Of a DNA stretch of 64,000 nt, positions 39,471-51,792 are shown piece by piece. The first letter of the stretch is position 1; each line of letters starts with the position of its first letter. The notes under the pieces were generated by a model. It searched no databases, had not been told where the DNA came from, and saw nothing but the letters and a program-made list of their open reading frames with translations. The stretch spans positions 3,844,001 through 3,908,000 of the forward strand of contig NC_064673.1 of NCBI RefSeq assembly GCF_023278565.1, in the 5' to 3' direction. The translations under genes were made by a program, and so were the position numbers. The stretch comes from Colletotrichum lupini. Its lineage: Eukaryota; Ascomycota; Sordariomycetes; Glomerellales; Glomerellaceae.

Positions 39471-41578
39471 CTATCGGTTGTCCTGGATGCTGCCCACAAA
39501 GGAAGGGTCCTTGACACTGCCTCCGGCATCACCCAGGCCCGCAATAGGTCGGTTATAGCTGAAGCCCTGGAACTGGTTCTGCATCGTCTGCGAGAGCATC
39601 GGGCCCTCCACGTACGAATCCTGGGGTGCTTCTGACGTGAACTCGGGATCGAAGTTGGCTGTATCGAGAGCGTCCACCTGAAAGAAAACACGTGTTAGCG
39701 GAAGCTGCCATGGGAGCAAATCACATTTTTCTTTTTTGGCATTGCCATCATCATATCATTACTTACCACATTGGGCTTGAACGCAGGCTCGTACTTGCGC
39801 TGCAGAAGCTTGCGCCAGTCAATGGCGTGGAAGAAGGGATGGGCCTTGATCTCGGCCGATCCATTGGCACCGAGACGCTCCTTGGGGTCGCGGTTGAGGA
39901 GCTTGGTCAAGAGATCCTTGGCCGCGGGGGGCACGACGTCATGGCCGGGGAAGTGGAGAGGCTCCGAGAGGATCTTGCGATACATCTCGTTCGTGTTCTC
40001 GTCGTAGAAGGGGGGCAGTCCCGTCAACATCTCGTACAGGAGAACACCAAGGGTCCACCAGTCCACCGTCTTGTTGTAGCCCTGGCCCATGAGCAGCTCA
40101 GGCGCCAGGTACTCGGGCGTACCGCAGAATGTGTTGGTTCTGTCCTCGTCCTTCATGTCCAGCTTGCAAAGGCCAAAGTCGCAGAGGGCAATGTGTCCCT
40201 GGTAGTCGAGGAGAATGTTCTCGGGCTTGAGATCGCGGTAGATGACGTTGAAGCCGTGGAGGCACTCGAGAGCGCAGAGGAGTTCGGCAGTGTAGAAGCG
40301 CGAGCGGTTGACGTCGAATCTCTGCTCCTTTTGGAGGTGGTGGAAAAGCTCGCCTCCGTTGACAAAGGCCAAGACGAAGTAGAGCTTCTCAGGCGACTGG
40401 AAGGTAAACTTGAGAGGAACGATGAAGGGGTTGTTAATCTGCGCCAATACCGAGCGCTCGGCAAGGGTATGGGCGACCTCGGATCTGGAGATGATGTGTG
40501 CTTTTCGGATCGTCTTGAGGGCGTAGATTCTGTTCGTATCCTTCTTGCGCACCTGCATGACCTTGCCAAAGCTACCCTTGCCCACCACCTTGAGCAGCTC
40601 AAAGTCCTCAATCTTGAGCTTTCCGGCGCGGTTCTCGACGTACTCGACACCGATCTTGACCTTTCCGGTTCCGTACTGCACATCCACCCATTCGACTCCG
40701 CTGTGGCCGAGGGCGCGCTCGCGAGCGGCAAAGTCAGCCGCAGCCTTCTCGCGATCCTTCTTGCTCAGCTTGGGGTCCTCGACGAACTGGTGCTTCTCCT
40801 CGAAGCGGGGGTTGATGCGGGCAACACCGAGGAAGATGTCCTGGCTACGACCGGATCCGGGAGGAGCGAGGGGGTTGCGCATGTACAAGTGAATGACGAG
40901 TTCCGTCACGCGAGACACATCGAACTTGTACTGAGTGTTTCCTCCGGCCCAGAGGGGGTTCTCTGGTGTTCCCTCGACCGAGTTGACGAAGACCTGCATC
41001 TTGTCGAAATCCAGCAAGGCGTAGGGCATGTACTTGCCGGAAATGCGACCATGGTTGGTAGGAATTCCAGTAAAGCCACCACCAGATGTCTGTGGCCGAG
41101 CCGCGCCATTGATGAAGGAGCCGACAGCTCCTCGTTGTGAAGAAGAGGGACGCACGGAGCCGGCGACGCTGAGGGCACCGCCTGTGGACAGCGAACCTTG
41201 GTGTGAGGAGGCGAATGCTGCTCTGTGTTGTTCGGGGAGGGAGAATCCGTGGCCCTCGTGGAGGGTGACGACGAGAATACCGGGCTTGGGAGGGTTGACG
41301 ACTGGTACTTGCGCCATGGCCTCAGAGGCAGCTGTAGTAGTGGGTTAGTATCAAGACGACAAGAGTAATGGGTCGGTCGGTATGGGGATATTGGAGGTTC
41401 GTGGACGGGAAGACGTACCGATAGTGTTTTCGTTCGTGGGAGTGGCCGAGCCTGCAATGTTGGCCTGGGCCTTTTCGCTGCTGTCGGTAATGGTAGACGT
41501 AGAGGGGGATCGAGAGAAGGTGTTGGCCAAGGGACCCAAATGGGTCTCCTTGAGCTTCTTCGTCAACTTCCACGACAT
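39471..41578 (-). CDS. sch9: SCH9/SCK1-type AGC serine/threonine kinase
   Basis: Model: complement(join(39471..39677, 39767..41331, 41419..41578)), 643 aa. The N-terminus MSWKLTKKLKETHLGPLAN matches the conserved start of the fungal SCH9 group as I recall it. A C2-like region follows (KPGILVVTLHEGHGF to GVARINP), then an AGC kinase domain with GKGSFGKV, the ALK lysine, YRDLKPEN, the DFG motif, the activation loop NTFCGTPEYLAPE and FPGH. The last exon supplies the AGC tail with the hydrophobic motif FQGFSYN, so its Ser is a likely TORC1-type phosphorylation site. In yeasts this kinase is the nutrient-responsive S6K/Akt counterpart controlling ribosome biogenesis, stress resistance and lifespan; the same role here is inferred. 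Donor GTAAGT and acceptor TTTCAG define the last intron. A 3.5-kb gap upstream suggests a long regulatory region or leader. Confidence 0.95.
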
Positions 41579-41851
41579 TTTGGCAGGAAGAAGGTACGAA
41601 GGGGGGGGGGATTTATTGCCGAATGCGCAGATGGCGAATCGGACTAGTGACGATGGAAATGGGTGTTGAGAAGTCAAAGTCGGGGTGATTGATGGTGCGT
41701 GCGATCGAAGGTGAGGAGAGTGCCGTCGAGAGAATGCGAGGTGGTGAGGTGAGGTTTAGGTGAGCCTTTGGGGTGAGGCGAAGCGAGTCGAGGCGGGGCG
41801 AGGAATAAAGATTGTTGTTTGGTGTTTTTGGGGGTGCGGTAGATAATGCAC

Positions 41852-41909
41852 AGGTAGGTACGGTACCAAAGAGTAAGGTACGGTACGGTACGAGCACGGG
41901 TACGGGTAG
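41852..41909. repeat. GGTACG step array upstream of kinase
   Basis: The sequence repeats GGTACG/GGTA units six or more times in under 60 bases, including one GGTACC palindrome. It lies about 270 bases upstream of the kinase start codon. Confidence 0.6.
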
Positions 41910-41946
41910 GAGAGGATTCAAAGAGAGAGGGTATGTATGTGTGAGT

Positions 41947-41962
41947 GAGAGAGAGAGAGAGA
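41947..41962. repeat. (GA)8 microsatellite
   Basis: Eight perfect GA units lie within the purine-rich region upstream of the kinase gene. Confidence 0.85.
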
Positions 41963-42525
41963 GGAGTGGTCGCTCTGGGGTCGTGATTTGTTGGTGGAGG
42001 TTCAAGGTTGGCGTACAAAGACGCTCGTTGGATCGTTGTGCTGGAGGAACCCCGCAAATTCCGCCCCCTCTCTTACTGCGTAGGCCTTTGGCTTCTTTTT
42101 TGGGGGTGGACGGACGGTACGTGTGTGGTGAGACAATCTGGCGCCGCTGGGCTGGGAGGTTTGGTTGGTTAGCTGGGTTCTGGTCGCTGTTGCTGCTGCG
42201 CTGCTTGGTACCTTGTGCTGGGGATATTGCTGACAAAAACGGGGTGACGGGGTGGCACAGTGGTGCAAGATTCCAAGTTCCAAGAGAAATCCAGTGGCAC
42301 TGTGGGTGGATGGCGGGGTGAGGAGTGTATGTCTGCAGGAAGAAGAAGAAAAACCCGCAGGACAGGGGCCGAAGAGGGAAGAGAATACTGCGAGATGCGA
42401 GGCGTGGAGGAGAGAAGATGAGGAAGTAGAAGAAAAAAAAAAGAGAAGGGATTCTGAATTCCTTACCTTGGTTCAGATGCTATTCTCAGCTGGAGAGATG
42501 TTACGGGCTGAGCTTGGGAGCTGAG

Positions 42526-42577
42526 CAGTACCGGGTACGAAGTTGGGTACGGAGTAAGGTAAGGTACCTAGGTATAT
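42526..42577. repeat. GGTA/TACC cluster
   Basis: Dense TACC, GGTA and GTAC steps occur here, including the near-palindrome AAGGTACCTAGG and one TACGGAGTA at 42548. The region resembles the array at 41852 and lies about 950 bases upstream of the kinase. Confidence 0.45.
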
Positions 42578-44465
42578 AGAGTAGACGTTGCTGAGGAAGG
42601 GAGGACGGGATGGAGCCCAGGGCAGAAAAGGAGAGGGAGGCACAGGCGACAGGAGGTACCTTCCTTACGGGTAGGAGCCGAGAAAGGTAGGAACGGAATA
42701 CAAATTAGGTAGCTCCTGCCATAATTGTGTCTTAATTCACTTTGGGGTTTTTTTTGGATGGGATTCAGGGGCTTCTTTTCAAAGAAAGACAGTTTGCTCT
42801 AACTTTACGAAAAGTAAGCACGGAGTACCTTAGGTAGTGCACTCGAAATACGGAGTCTCGTCCAGATTCACAAGCAGTAGCCAAGTTGGGACAGGATTCA
42901 GGAGGCACAGGAGGGATGGGAATAGGAGGTGCAACAAGACTCAGGACTCAGGAGGCGGTGCATTTGGGGCCCTGGGGAACTTGGAAGGCAAGAACCTAGG
43001 GGTCAACGAGAGGGGGGACAATGATGAAATCTCTCGAGTCCACGCCTGGGAAAGCCTGTTCTGACACTCACACGGTACGGGGAGAGCGATACAAGTACCC
43101 GGCAAGAGGCGAGACATTTTGACAAAGGCACAGGGAGTCAGGGGACATGCTCTTCACACAGTAAAAGCCCACATGGCAGAGAGGGGCGGTGGACACGGGA
43201 GAAGGGGTACGAGACAGGTACAGTGTCCTCTCACTCGAGGACTGTGATTACCAAAGATTCAAGATGCTGACTCAAAGCTGCACACAGCAACAAGTTAACA
43301 ATCGGTTTCCCGTACCTTAGCTCGTTACCCCCCAATTTGGCCACCAAATTGCCTCTCTTTTCCACCAGCCAACCACGTCTCTCAAACCCCCGGCTGCCTC
43401 TTGCTGAACCTGGGCAAACTGGGCAACCGGGCTGATGGTTTGACGTCCAACCTCAATCAACTGTCAACTAAGCGAAAGTCAATCCAAGTTGGATATTGCG
43501 CCTGCATGTACATTCGGCATCGGGCACCTGTATTGCAAGATATTCGACATAAGGTAGCTATGACTGTTCCAATGTTATCTACGGAGTACCAAGGCTGCTT
43601 TGGCCGGTATCACACATATAAACGTTGCACATTGCTGGGTGATGCACAGCACCTACCAGGACATGGCGAATGAACAAACCGTACGGCATTCCATCCTTAT
43701 ATGCGTGTTGTGCACATAGACATATCGTTCATGAAGGATACCTAACTGCCATACGGACTGAACTAATAAGGTATCACACGGAGCTACCTGATTCCCATGC
43801 ACTTCAACTGTTCATCAGCGGATCCAGGATTCAGTGGCTCGATAGTCCCTCAAATGCCCCTTGTGTATCCGTATACTACTGCGTATGTAATATGTCTGCG
43901 TAAAAGCACTTGCCATCTGCAGCCCGGAGCCCCATCCCACCAGAGCCCAAGACTCCGACTAACAATTGACAAGTTTGGAGAGCCCGTTGCAATAGGTGCA
44001 CTAGAGGCGGGAGCCCTGCGTCGATCCGTTGCAGCGCGGCGCACGTGAGCCAGGGGACCCCATCCACGGGAAGAAGTTGCACTGTGTTTGCGGCCCATTG
44101 TCAAATCAAAGCGGACTTGCAAGTGACACAGTATCAGAACGGATACCTATTTCCTCAGGGGCAACTGGGCAGCTGAACTTAGGTAGGTACTCGAGGAAAG
44201 CTTTCTTTGCATTATCCGAGTGTTGAGAAGATCGTCTTTCGAAGCTCGCACTCAAGAAGAGTTGCCTGTGATTGACTGCTCTTTGGCATTGTGGACGTTT
44301 CGTCAGCCTTATTACTCCTCTTCCGCGCCGATCGACCCATGTTGATGCACAATTATGCCATATCAAGCTGGCGCATGATATGTCGAGTCTCGTCGCTCGC
44401 AGGTACGGGGTTTAAGGGGAACAATGCCGCCGGTGGGATGTGAAACTCACGACTACTTTTCATGT

Positions 44466-44538
44466 CACGTGCAAGCTCTACCTACTGCACCCGACTCCTG
44501 AAACCGCGCAATCTGAAGATCACTAGACTTCCCACGTG
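44466..44538. promoter_or_regulatory. Two CACGTG E-boxes upstream of the transporter
   Basis: Two perfect CACGTG hexamers (44466..44471 and 44533..44538) lie about 550-620 bases before the transporter start codon. The hexamer is a common target of bHLH factors. Two copies within 73 bases is suggestive but may be chance. Confidence 0.25.
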
Positions 44539-44682
44539 ATCTCGTTCAATTTGCTTACATAACTCACACCTGGCTCCGAGATGGCATGAACCCACCCACC
44601 ATCCCGGGAGGCTCCATTCCTTCCAGACTTGGGGTGGAAACAGCGAAAACGGGACCTAATAACGGGTCGCCACACTCGATGC

Positions 44683-44710
44683 TTCACCGAACTCAGACGT
44701 GTTCGGTGAA
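44683..44710. promoter_or_regulatory. Perfect 10-base inverted repeat, candidate Zn2Cys6 site
   Basis: The arms are TTCACCGAAC and GTTCGGTGAA, separated by 8 bases. The repeat contains a CCG and a CGG triplet 14 bases apart, the general layout recognised by dimeric Zn2Cys6 regulators. It lies about 375 bases before the transporter start codon. Regulator and function are not known. Confidence 0.4.
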
Positions 44711-45084
44711 CTTTTTGCCCGTGATGCCATTGAGCCTCAAGTGAGCACATCACCACAACACAGCAAGTCGAGATCAAACGGCAATGCTTGCCGGTCAAGA
44801 CATTGTCGCCGACTCGTATCGGGGAATCAGCAGCTAACTAGCCAGGAAGGATTCAGCCCCTAGCCACGCACGCCAGGCTGTCCTCTACGCCTCTGGCGCA
44901 AAGCACCGACTAGCCCGACATCTATCAGGCCATCATGCCATGTTGTCCCTAATCATTCCGCTGTCGTCGTAGCAAAGGCCATGGGCGACGACCATGGCAA
45001 AGATCTACAGATATATCAACTCAGTGTCTACGACAAGTGTCGTTCCACTCCATCTATGCAGTACATAGAAAAACACATCACACA

Positions 45085-47282
45085 ATGTCAACGGCATCAT
45101 CAAAGGAAAATTCTCTCCCCTCCGACGTCGCAGTGGCCGAAGCTTCGGCCTCAAAAAGCGCCGTTGTCGAACATCCAAAGGCCGATGCAGATGCTGTCGC
45201 AAAGGCCGAAGATCATATAATCCCGCCTGCAATCCAGCCACTTCAATTGAGTGACGAACCCTCTGATGCTGCTCCTCACACAGAACCGGAGTTGATACCT
45301 CCCGTATATATCACAGGATGGAGGCTCTACGCCATCATATCCGGGTATGCAACGCTGGTTCCGTTTCGTCGGCCGCCTTGGCTAATACCTGAACCTCTAG
45401 ATTGTGCATGTCGCTCTTCTTGTCCACGCTTGAGACCACCATCGTTACCACGTCACTTGTCTCCATTACCAACGCTTTACACGGGTTTGAGCAGCGGGAT
45501 TGGATCGTCACCTCGTATCTGCTTACTTACACTGGTAAGCCTGCACCTCAAGGTCTTCTTCTTGTTCATTGTGTTGCCGCCGTCTGACACTGGCCAGGAT
45601 TTCTCATCATATTCGCCAAGTTCAGTGACGTGCTAGGCAGAAAATTCGTCGTTCTCCTATCTTTGGCCATCTTCACGATATTTTCCATCGTGTGCGGTGT
45701 AATATCGTCCATGGTACAGCTGTAAGACAGCCCGAGCCGTTCGTCGTCTGATATCGAAACTGACTTGGGAGGGCAGTATCATCTTCCGTGCCTTTCAGGG
45801 AGTCGGAGCGTCTGGCATATATGCCATGGTCAATGTGATTAACCCTGAACTGGTTCCGTCCGACAAATGGGGCAATATCGTCGCTGGCACCTCGCTTGTT
45901 CTCGTCTTCAGCTCCGTGCTAGGCCCAGTCCTAGGAGGCGTAATCAACGACCACTCGAGTTGGCGATGGGTCTTTTTACTCAAGTGTGTTTTCCCTTCCT
46001 CTTCCCCTCGATTGGACATATCGCAGGATTCGCACTTATCGTCCATGGTAGTGCGCCGACGGGCGCTTTTGCAACCGCTCTCCTCGCGTTCCTTTTGCCG
46101 TCCAATTTTCCGCACCAGGGCCGCGGGGTAAATCAGCCAAGCATGCGGGACAAGTTCAGCGGAGCCGCAATCGCCAGGCTAGACTTTGTAGGAGCCGCCG
46201 TGCTGCTCGCAGCATCAATCCTTCTCGTCTTTGGCTTCGAGGAGGCCGGCTCAAGATATCCGTGGAACAGCCCCATCGTCATTTCTACGATTGTTTGCGG
46301 AGGCAGTCTCTTTTTGGCCTTCATTGCATGTGAGTACGTGGTTGGCAAGCCAAAGTATCCACAAGAGCCCGTATTCCCTCTGCGGCTGTTGAAGGATCGA
46401 CACGTTGTTGGCCTGTTTTTGTGAGTCTTCTCCAACTTTGCTGCAGCGCCGAGGCGTAGCTCACCAGTTGTGTCAGGACCGCCTTCTTCACCGGCCTGCC
46501 GTTCATGACCGCCTTGATCAACCTCCCGCAGCGCTTCCAAGCCGTCCACGGATTGACTCCCTTTGCTGCGGGCGTCCATACGCTCCCTCTCCTCCTCAGC
46601 TCTCCACTTGCCGCCGCAGTGTCTGGCCCGTTGACCACCAAGATGGACGTGCCGCCTTTCTATCTGTTGCTATTTGGGGCGTGCATGCAGATTCTGGGCG
46701 TGGGCCTCGCTAGCTCCGTAACTCCTGATAGATTGAGAGACTTGCTGGGGTTCGAAGCGATCATGGGCTTTGGCTTTGGTATGACACTGGTGACGGTCCT
46801 CATCTATGTCCCTTTCCTGGTTGACCGGCGGGACCTTGGTAAGCATCACCTTGCAGCTGTCATGCATTTACCTGACGAATAAACATAGCCGTTTCAATGG
46901 GAGCCGTAACACAGTTTCGGACATTGGGGGGCACCATTGGCTTGGCCGTGGGGTGAGTGCCTCTTCTCCATCAAACATGTCGTCTCACGTTGTTGCAAGT
47001 TGCTGATTCGTCTTCCTATGCAGGGCGACCATTCTCAACAACCACCTCGCATCCAGTCTCCCAAACTACCTCACCCCCTCAGAGATGCAATCCATTTCCG
47101 ATTCGGTTCAATTCATAGACAGTCTACCAGCCCCCACACGGACTGCCGTTCGATCCGTGTTCAGCGAGGGTTACAACGAGCAGCTCCGTACCATGCTCTA
47201 CTTTAGCGTCGCCGTTCTCGTCTCCTTGACACTCATGTGGGATCGAAACCTTAAACGGGCCCGTGACATGAAGGGGTATTGA
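45085..47282 (+). CDS. MFS drug/metabolite transporter, DHA2 (14-helix) family
   Basis: Model: join(45085..45344, 45401..45534, 45598..45721, 45777..45983, 46052..46420, 46477..46838, 46889..46952, 47024..47282), 592 aa. Every junction keeps frame and is backed by family conservation. At the fourth intron I chose the acceptor at 46051 because it gives LLNAPTGAFATALLAFLLP, the normal loop and helix. A cytosolic tail of about 85 residues precedes the first helix (SLFLSTLETTIVTTSL). Motif A is AKFSDVLGRK, and motif C, typical of proton antiporters, is LGPVLGGVIND. A proton-driven export role at the plasma membrane is expected for the family. It lies 2 kb from the alcohol oxidase and about 7 kb from the reductase-ending NRPS, so export of that product, or self-protection, is plausible. 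Confidence 0.92.
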
Positions 47283-49239
47283 AATTGCTCCGATGTTGGA
47301 ACGTTCCAGTGCCCGTACACCATGGGGATATGAACATCGGCCAAGCTTGTGGACGGACCTGCCCTTGGGATTGGAAGGTTCAGACGCCGTGAACACCTCT
47401 TGGAGCTACACGCAAAACTTGGAGAAGTAATAGTCAGTCCAGCGGGGGAAGCTGATGCTTGGTAGGAAGACCCAATTGGGGGCGGCGATGCACACAGGAG
47501 AGCTCGACGGATGCCCGGGGAACCGATGCAACGTGGGCCGGATCCTCGAAACACGCAGTAGGGAGTGCATGTAGACTGTAGTCTCAAGCAACGCCGGGAA
47601 CATCTTCCGAGCGGCATTCTCCAAGACTCCACAACGGATAACCTCAAGGGGGAACGACAACACCAACTCTGCTCTCCTGCATGCGCCTGGCATACACCAT
47701 CCACCGTCCTGCAGCAACGCATGGTTGGTGGCCCTTAAGAGGAAACGGCGACACGCTGCAGAGGCGATTCGCTGTCCTGCAACACTTTATGGCCGCCCGC
47801 AGCTATTTTGATTGCTTCAAACTGTCTGACATGCAATCAATGTCCCCGGGAACGTTGGAGAGGGGTGGAGAAATCGGCTGGGTAGAGCTGCAAAAGCCTC
47901 CAATCGTGAGTCTCGATCTAGCCAAGAGAAGGCACAGCAAGCTTAGACTTCAGGTCTGCGACGATAGTTCGGCGATATTTCGGTGAGTGAGCTTGACGTC
48001 AAGATCTCCTGACTCGTTCTTGCTATTCCTGAAGCTGCCTTTCTCCTCATCTGCAAAGCCTGGGTGTAGGGACTTGGCCTGCATCGAGTGGTTTTGGAGG
48101 AATATGACCAACGGGCTAGACTTCCCCCCCATCTCACCCCCAGACTTTGAATTGCGGGGTGCAGAAACGCGGGGGGCGCGGCAGTCGACCCTTGGACCGG
48201 ATAATGACCGCTCCAAAGCCAGGACCACTTGGACCCGGGAATATCGGGCCCTGTTGTGTGTCCGATGCTACTATGCGGGGGACTAGGAGTGAGCTCCGGC
48301 CCCAAGCTATCCTTACCATGTTTGCTTGGAGCTCTCTCAAAGAGTGAGACAAAACTAGAAGCTCCCAAAATGGGATATGCTGCACTGATTCGGGGTCCAA
48401 GGTTTGGAGTGCGGCTCAACTTGTATGGGAGACCAGGCATTGGGCTTCCTCAGGCTCTCTTGGCAAGTCGGGCGTGCACTACTCCGCATGTCCCGCCAAT
48501 TGCCTGCTCCCGTGGCAGCTGCGTTGAGCGAGAAAGAGACTATCATCGGGCATGCGGATGTCTGGGTGCTCACTTTCATTCTGGAGGGAACATCGGCAGT
48601 GAGTTCTCCTCCACCATTGATCTACCCAACAATTGGCAACGGCGTATCGATGGCACCGCATGAAGCTGATGGTCCTGCGCCTTTGGTGTCGGTGAGTGCG
48701 GGGAAAGCTGGGAGGGCATGTTGATCGGAGAGCATAGCCATGCTGCCATGCATTGGCTTTGGTTGATACACTTTCACAGACGCGCGTCGGTGATAGGTCG
48801 CGAGCCAACAAACGACACCGGATGACACGGACTCTGCATGCTTTGGACCAAATCACATCGCGAGGGCCACGGATATCCTGGAGGGATAGTCCATGGCTTC
48901 CCCTCATCCTCGCCTTCCCTGCCGGATCTTTGGTTTGAGATCCTGGAGGGTCTGGAGTAAAGTCGGGGTCGAGAACCATCCTGTCAGCACGACGAGGGGT
49001 AGCAGCGAGCAGGAAGAAGCACAGATGACTTATGCATTGCTTCCTCCCATCTCTTCATATCTATTTAATGACCGCCCCGACGGGTTGGAATTCATCTAGA
49101 ACATCCTTCAACCTTTCGAACGCATTAGCAGTGTTGCAGTTGACCTGGCACGGTGTTCACGCCGCTTTGACTACTGCTGCTTGACCTCTTCTACTAAGCC
49201 AAGTACCCTCAAAACTTCTTTTGATATCCCACCGGAAAC
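47283..49239. other. Intergenic region between transporter and alcohol oxidase
   Basis: No gene can be supported. Both strands carry frames of 100-170 codons, but they overlap antisense and none shows a domain. The last 200 bases are the alcohol oxidase promoter, with an A/T-rich ATCTATTTAATGA stretch near 49060 as a possible TATA region. Confidence 0.45.
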
Positions 49240-51792
49240 ATGAGTGGAGCTATCCCGGACGAGTTTGACATTATTGTCTGTGGTGGTGGCAGCTGTGGTT
49301 GTGTCGTTGCTGGACGGTTTGTCTCATCCATTCAGATCTGACAGTTTGTCAGTAGTGTTCTCCGAACAACACTAACATCCAACACAGACTTGCCAACTTG
49401 GACCACAATCTCAAGGTGCTTCTAATTGAGAATGGCGAGAGCAACCTCAACAACCCATGGGTGTTCCGCCCGGGTATCTACCCACGGAACATGAAGCTCG
49501 ACTCAAAGACGGCTACGTTCTACGAGTCCAGGCCGTCCAAGCACCTCTCTGGACGCTCGGCCATTGTTCCCTGCGCCAATATTCTCGGCGGAGGCTCTTC
49601 GATCAACTTCATGGTCAGTATGATATTGTTGCTGAAGAAAGATGGCCCACTGACTTTTGTTACAGATGTACACCCGTGCATCCGCCTCCGACTACGATGA
49701 TTTCCAGGCAAAGGGCTGGTCTACCAAGGAGCTCCTGCCTCTGATGAAGAAGCACGAGACATATCAGCGAGCTTCCCACAACAGGTAAGTTGCCATAGCG
49801 AGTAATTGAACGGCATTAGAATCTTTGACTGACATGCCATGCGTTAGGGACACTCACGGATTCGACGGGCCTATTAAGGTTTCCTTCGGCAACTAGTGAG
49901 TTCAGCTCCCCGCACAGTCGAACCGTAATGGAAGAATCCGAAACTAACCGTCGTTACACAGCACGTACCCCATCAAGGACGATTTCCTTCGTGCTGCTTC
50001 GTCCCAGGGTATCCCTGTCGTTGACGATCTCCAGGATCTGTCAACTGGTCATGGAGCTGAGCACTGGCTAAAGTGGATCAACCGAGATGTGAGCTTATTC
50101 TTTACCAGTAACAATGTCGAGGGATTCATGTATCAAGTACTAACAATGGCATTCAGACTGGACGTCGCAGTGACAGCGCTCACGCTTACATCCACGCAAC
50201 CCGGGCTAAGCACTCCAACCTGTACCTTGCTTGCAACACCAAGGTTGACAAGGTCATCATTGAGAACGGCCGGGCTGTTGGTGTTCACACCATGTAAGTG
50301 ATTCTGCCAACTGCTACTACCTACTTCAAATCTGATTGTGAATCATAGCCCGAGCAAGCCACTTGTCCCCAGCGAGGTTAAGGGACGCACGTTCAGGGCT
50401 CGCAAGCAGATTGTAATTTCCGGTGGCACTCTTTCTTCGCCTCTCATTCTCCAGCGCTCTGGGGTTGGTGACCCGGAGAAGCTTCGTCGCGCTGGTGTAG
50501 AGCCCATTGTCGACCTTCCCGGCGTTGGTCTCAACTTCCAGGACCACTACCTCACGTTCTCGACCTACCGCGCGAAGCCCGGTACCGAGAGTTTTGATGA
50601 CTTTGTCCGCGGAGACCCAGAGACTCAGAAGCGTACGGTTTCAAATACCCAATGTACAATGATTGCCAGACTAACATGGATTCAGGCGTCTTTGATGAGT
50701 GGAATATCAAGGGCACTGGTCCCCTCGCCACCAACGGCATTGAAGCAGGTGTTAAGATTCGCCCTACTCCCGAGGAACTCGCCGAGTTTGAGAAATGGCC
50801 TACTCCACACTTCAAGGACGGCTGGAAGTCGTACTTTGAGAACAAGCCCGACAAGCCAGTCATGCACTACTCAGTCATTGCTGGCTGGTTCGGTGACCAC
50901 ATGGTGATGCCCCCCGGAAACTTCTTCACCATGTTCCACTTCCTCGAGTACCCCTTCTCCCGTGGATCCACCCACATCAAGTCACCCAACCCCTACGACG
51001 CGCCCGACTTCGATGCCGGCTTCATGAACGACGAGCGAGACATGGTCCCTATGGTCTGGGGTTACATCAAGTCCCGCGAGACAGCCCGCCGCATGGACGC
51101 TTACGCCGGAGAGGTTGCCAACATGCACCCCTTCTTCTCGTATGACTCGGAGGCGCGCGCAAGAGATATGGACCTCGAGACAACCAACAAGTATGCCCTG
51201 CCCGGTAACCTGAGCGCGGGTATCCAGCACGGTAGCTGGACGCAGCCGCTTAACGAGGCCGAGAGCAAGGCCGACAAGATCAAGACTCTCTCAGCTCACC
51301 GCGTTGATGCTCGCGAGGAGCTCAAGTACTCTGATGAGGATATCAAGGCTGTTGAGGAGTGGGTTAAGCGCCACGTTGAGACCACCTGGCACAGTCTCGG
51401 AGTAAGTCCCTCAGGCCTTTCTGTGGTGTACGAATACTTGCTGACTACATGATTTAGACCTGCTCCATGGCTCCCAAGGAGGGCAACAGCATCGTCAAGC
51501 ACGGTGTCTTGGACGAGCGTCTAAACGTCCACGGCGTCAAGGGCCTCAAGGTTGCCGATCTTTCCATCTGCCCCGACAACGTCGGTTGCAACACGTACGT
51601 CTTTGGGTCTCCGACTTTCATCAGAAATTCACAAGGCTAATGATTTCTTTCAGATATTCAACCGCTCTTCTCATCGGAGAGAAGGCTGCCATGCTCGTCG
51701 CCGAAGACTTGGGTTACTCTGGCGAGGCCCTCGAGATGAAGGTGCCCACATATCACGCGCCCGGCGAGTTTGTCCTTCAACATCGTCTCTAA
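49240..51792 (+). CDS. Alcohol oxidase (GMC oxidoreductase, methanol-oxidase type)
   Basis: Model with ten exons: join(49240..49316, 49388..49613, 49666..49784, 49848..49895, 49962..50088, 50157..50293, 50349..50632, 50686..51401, 51458..51594, 51654..51792), 669 aa, close to the family's about 660. The FAD-binding GGGSCG sits near residues 15-20; the GMC signature region includes ILGGGSSINFM. The C-terminal catalytic part has His575 in WHSLGTCSM and the following PDNVGCNTYS segment (Asn619/Asn623). Such enzymes oxidise short primary alcohols to aldehydes and reduce oxygen to peroxide, usually in peroxisomes. The C-terminus HRL is only a weak match to a peroxisomal PTS1 signal. The neighbours are an FMN-dependent oxidase and a reductase-ending NRPS, so it may act on the released amino alcohol or aldehyde; general methanol use is the alternative. 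The 53-base intron at 50633 uses donor GTACGG. Confidence 0.93.

Larger units (their letters stand above)
41579..45084. other. 3.5-kb gap upstream of kinase and transporter
   Basis: This gap lies between the starts of two divergent genes. The kinase side is low in complexity: a (GA)8 run, purine-rich blocks, an A-tract near 42433, and two clusters of GGTAC steps. Minus-strand open frames within it (for example 41613..42236) could be upstream frames in a long kinase leader but show no protein features. The transporter side has two CACGTG boxes and a perfect 10-base inverted repeat. No gene is supported. Confidence 0.5.

Noticed and set aside
39692..41140. 482-codon plus-strand open frame
   Set aside because: It lies exactly antisense to the SCH9-type kinase exon and has no domain; a shadow caused by codon bias.
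41613..42236. 207-codon minus-strand frame upstream of the kinase
   Set aside because: Low-complexity Ser/Pro/Thr/Leu translation of purine-rich repeat DNA; at most an upstream frame in a leader.
47198..47722. 174-codon minus-strand frame
   Set aside because: Partly antisense to the transporter's last exon, Arg/Cys/Ser-rich, no domain.
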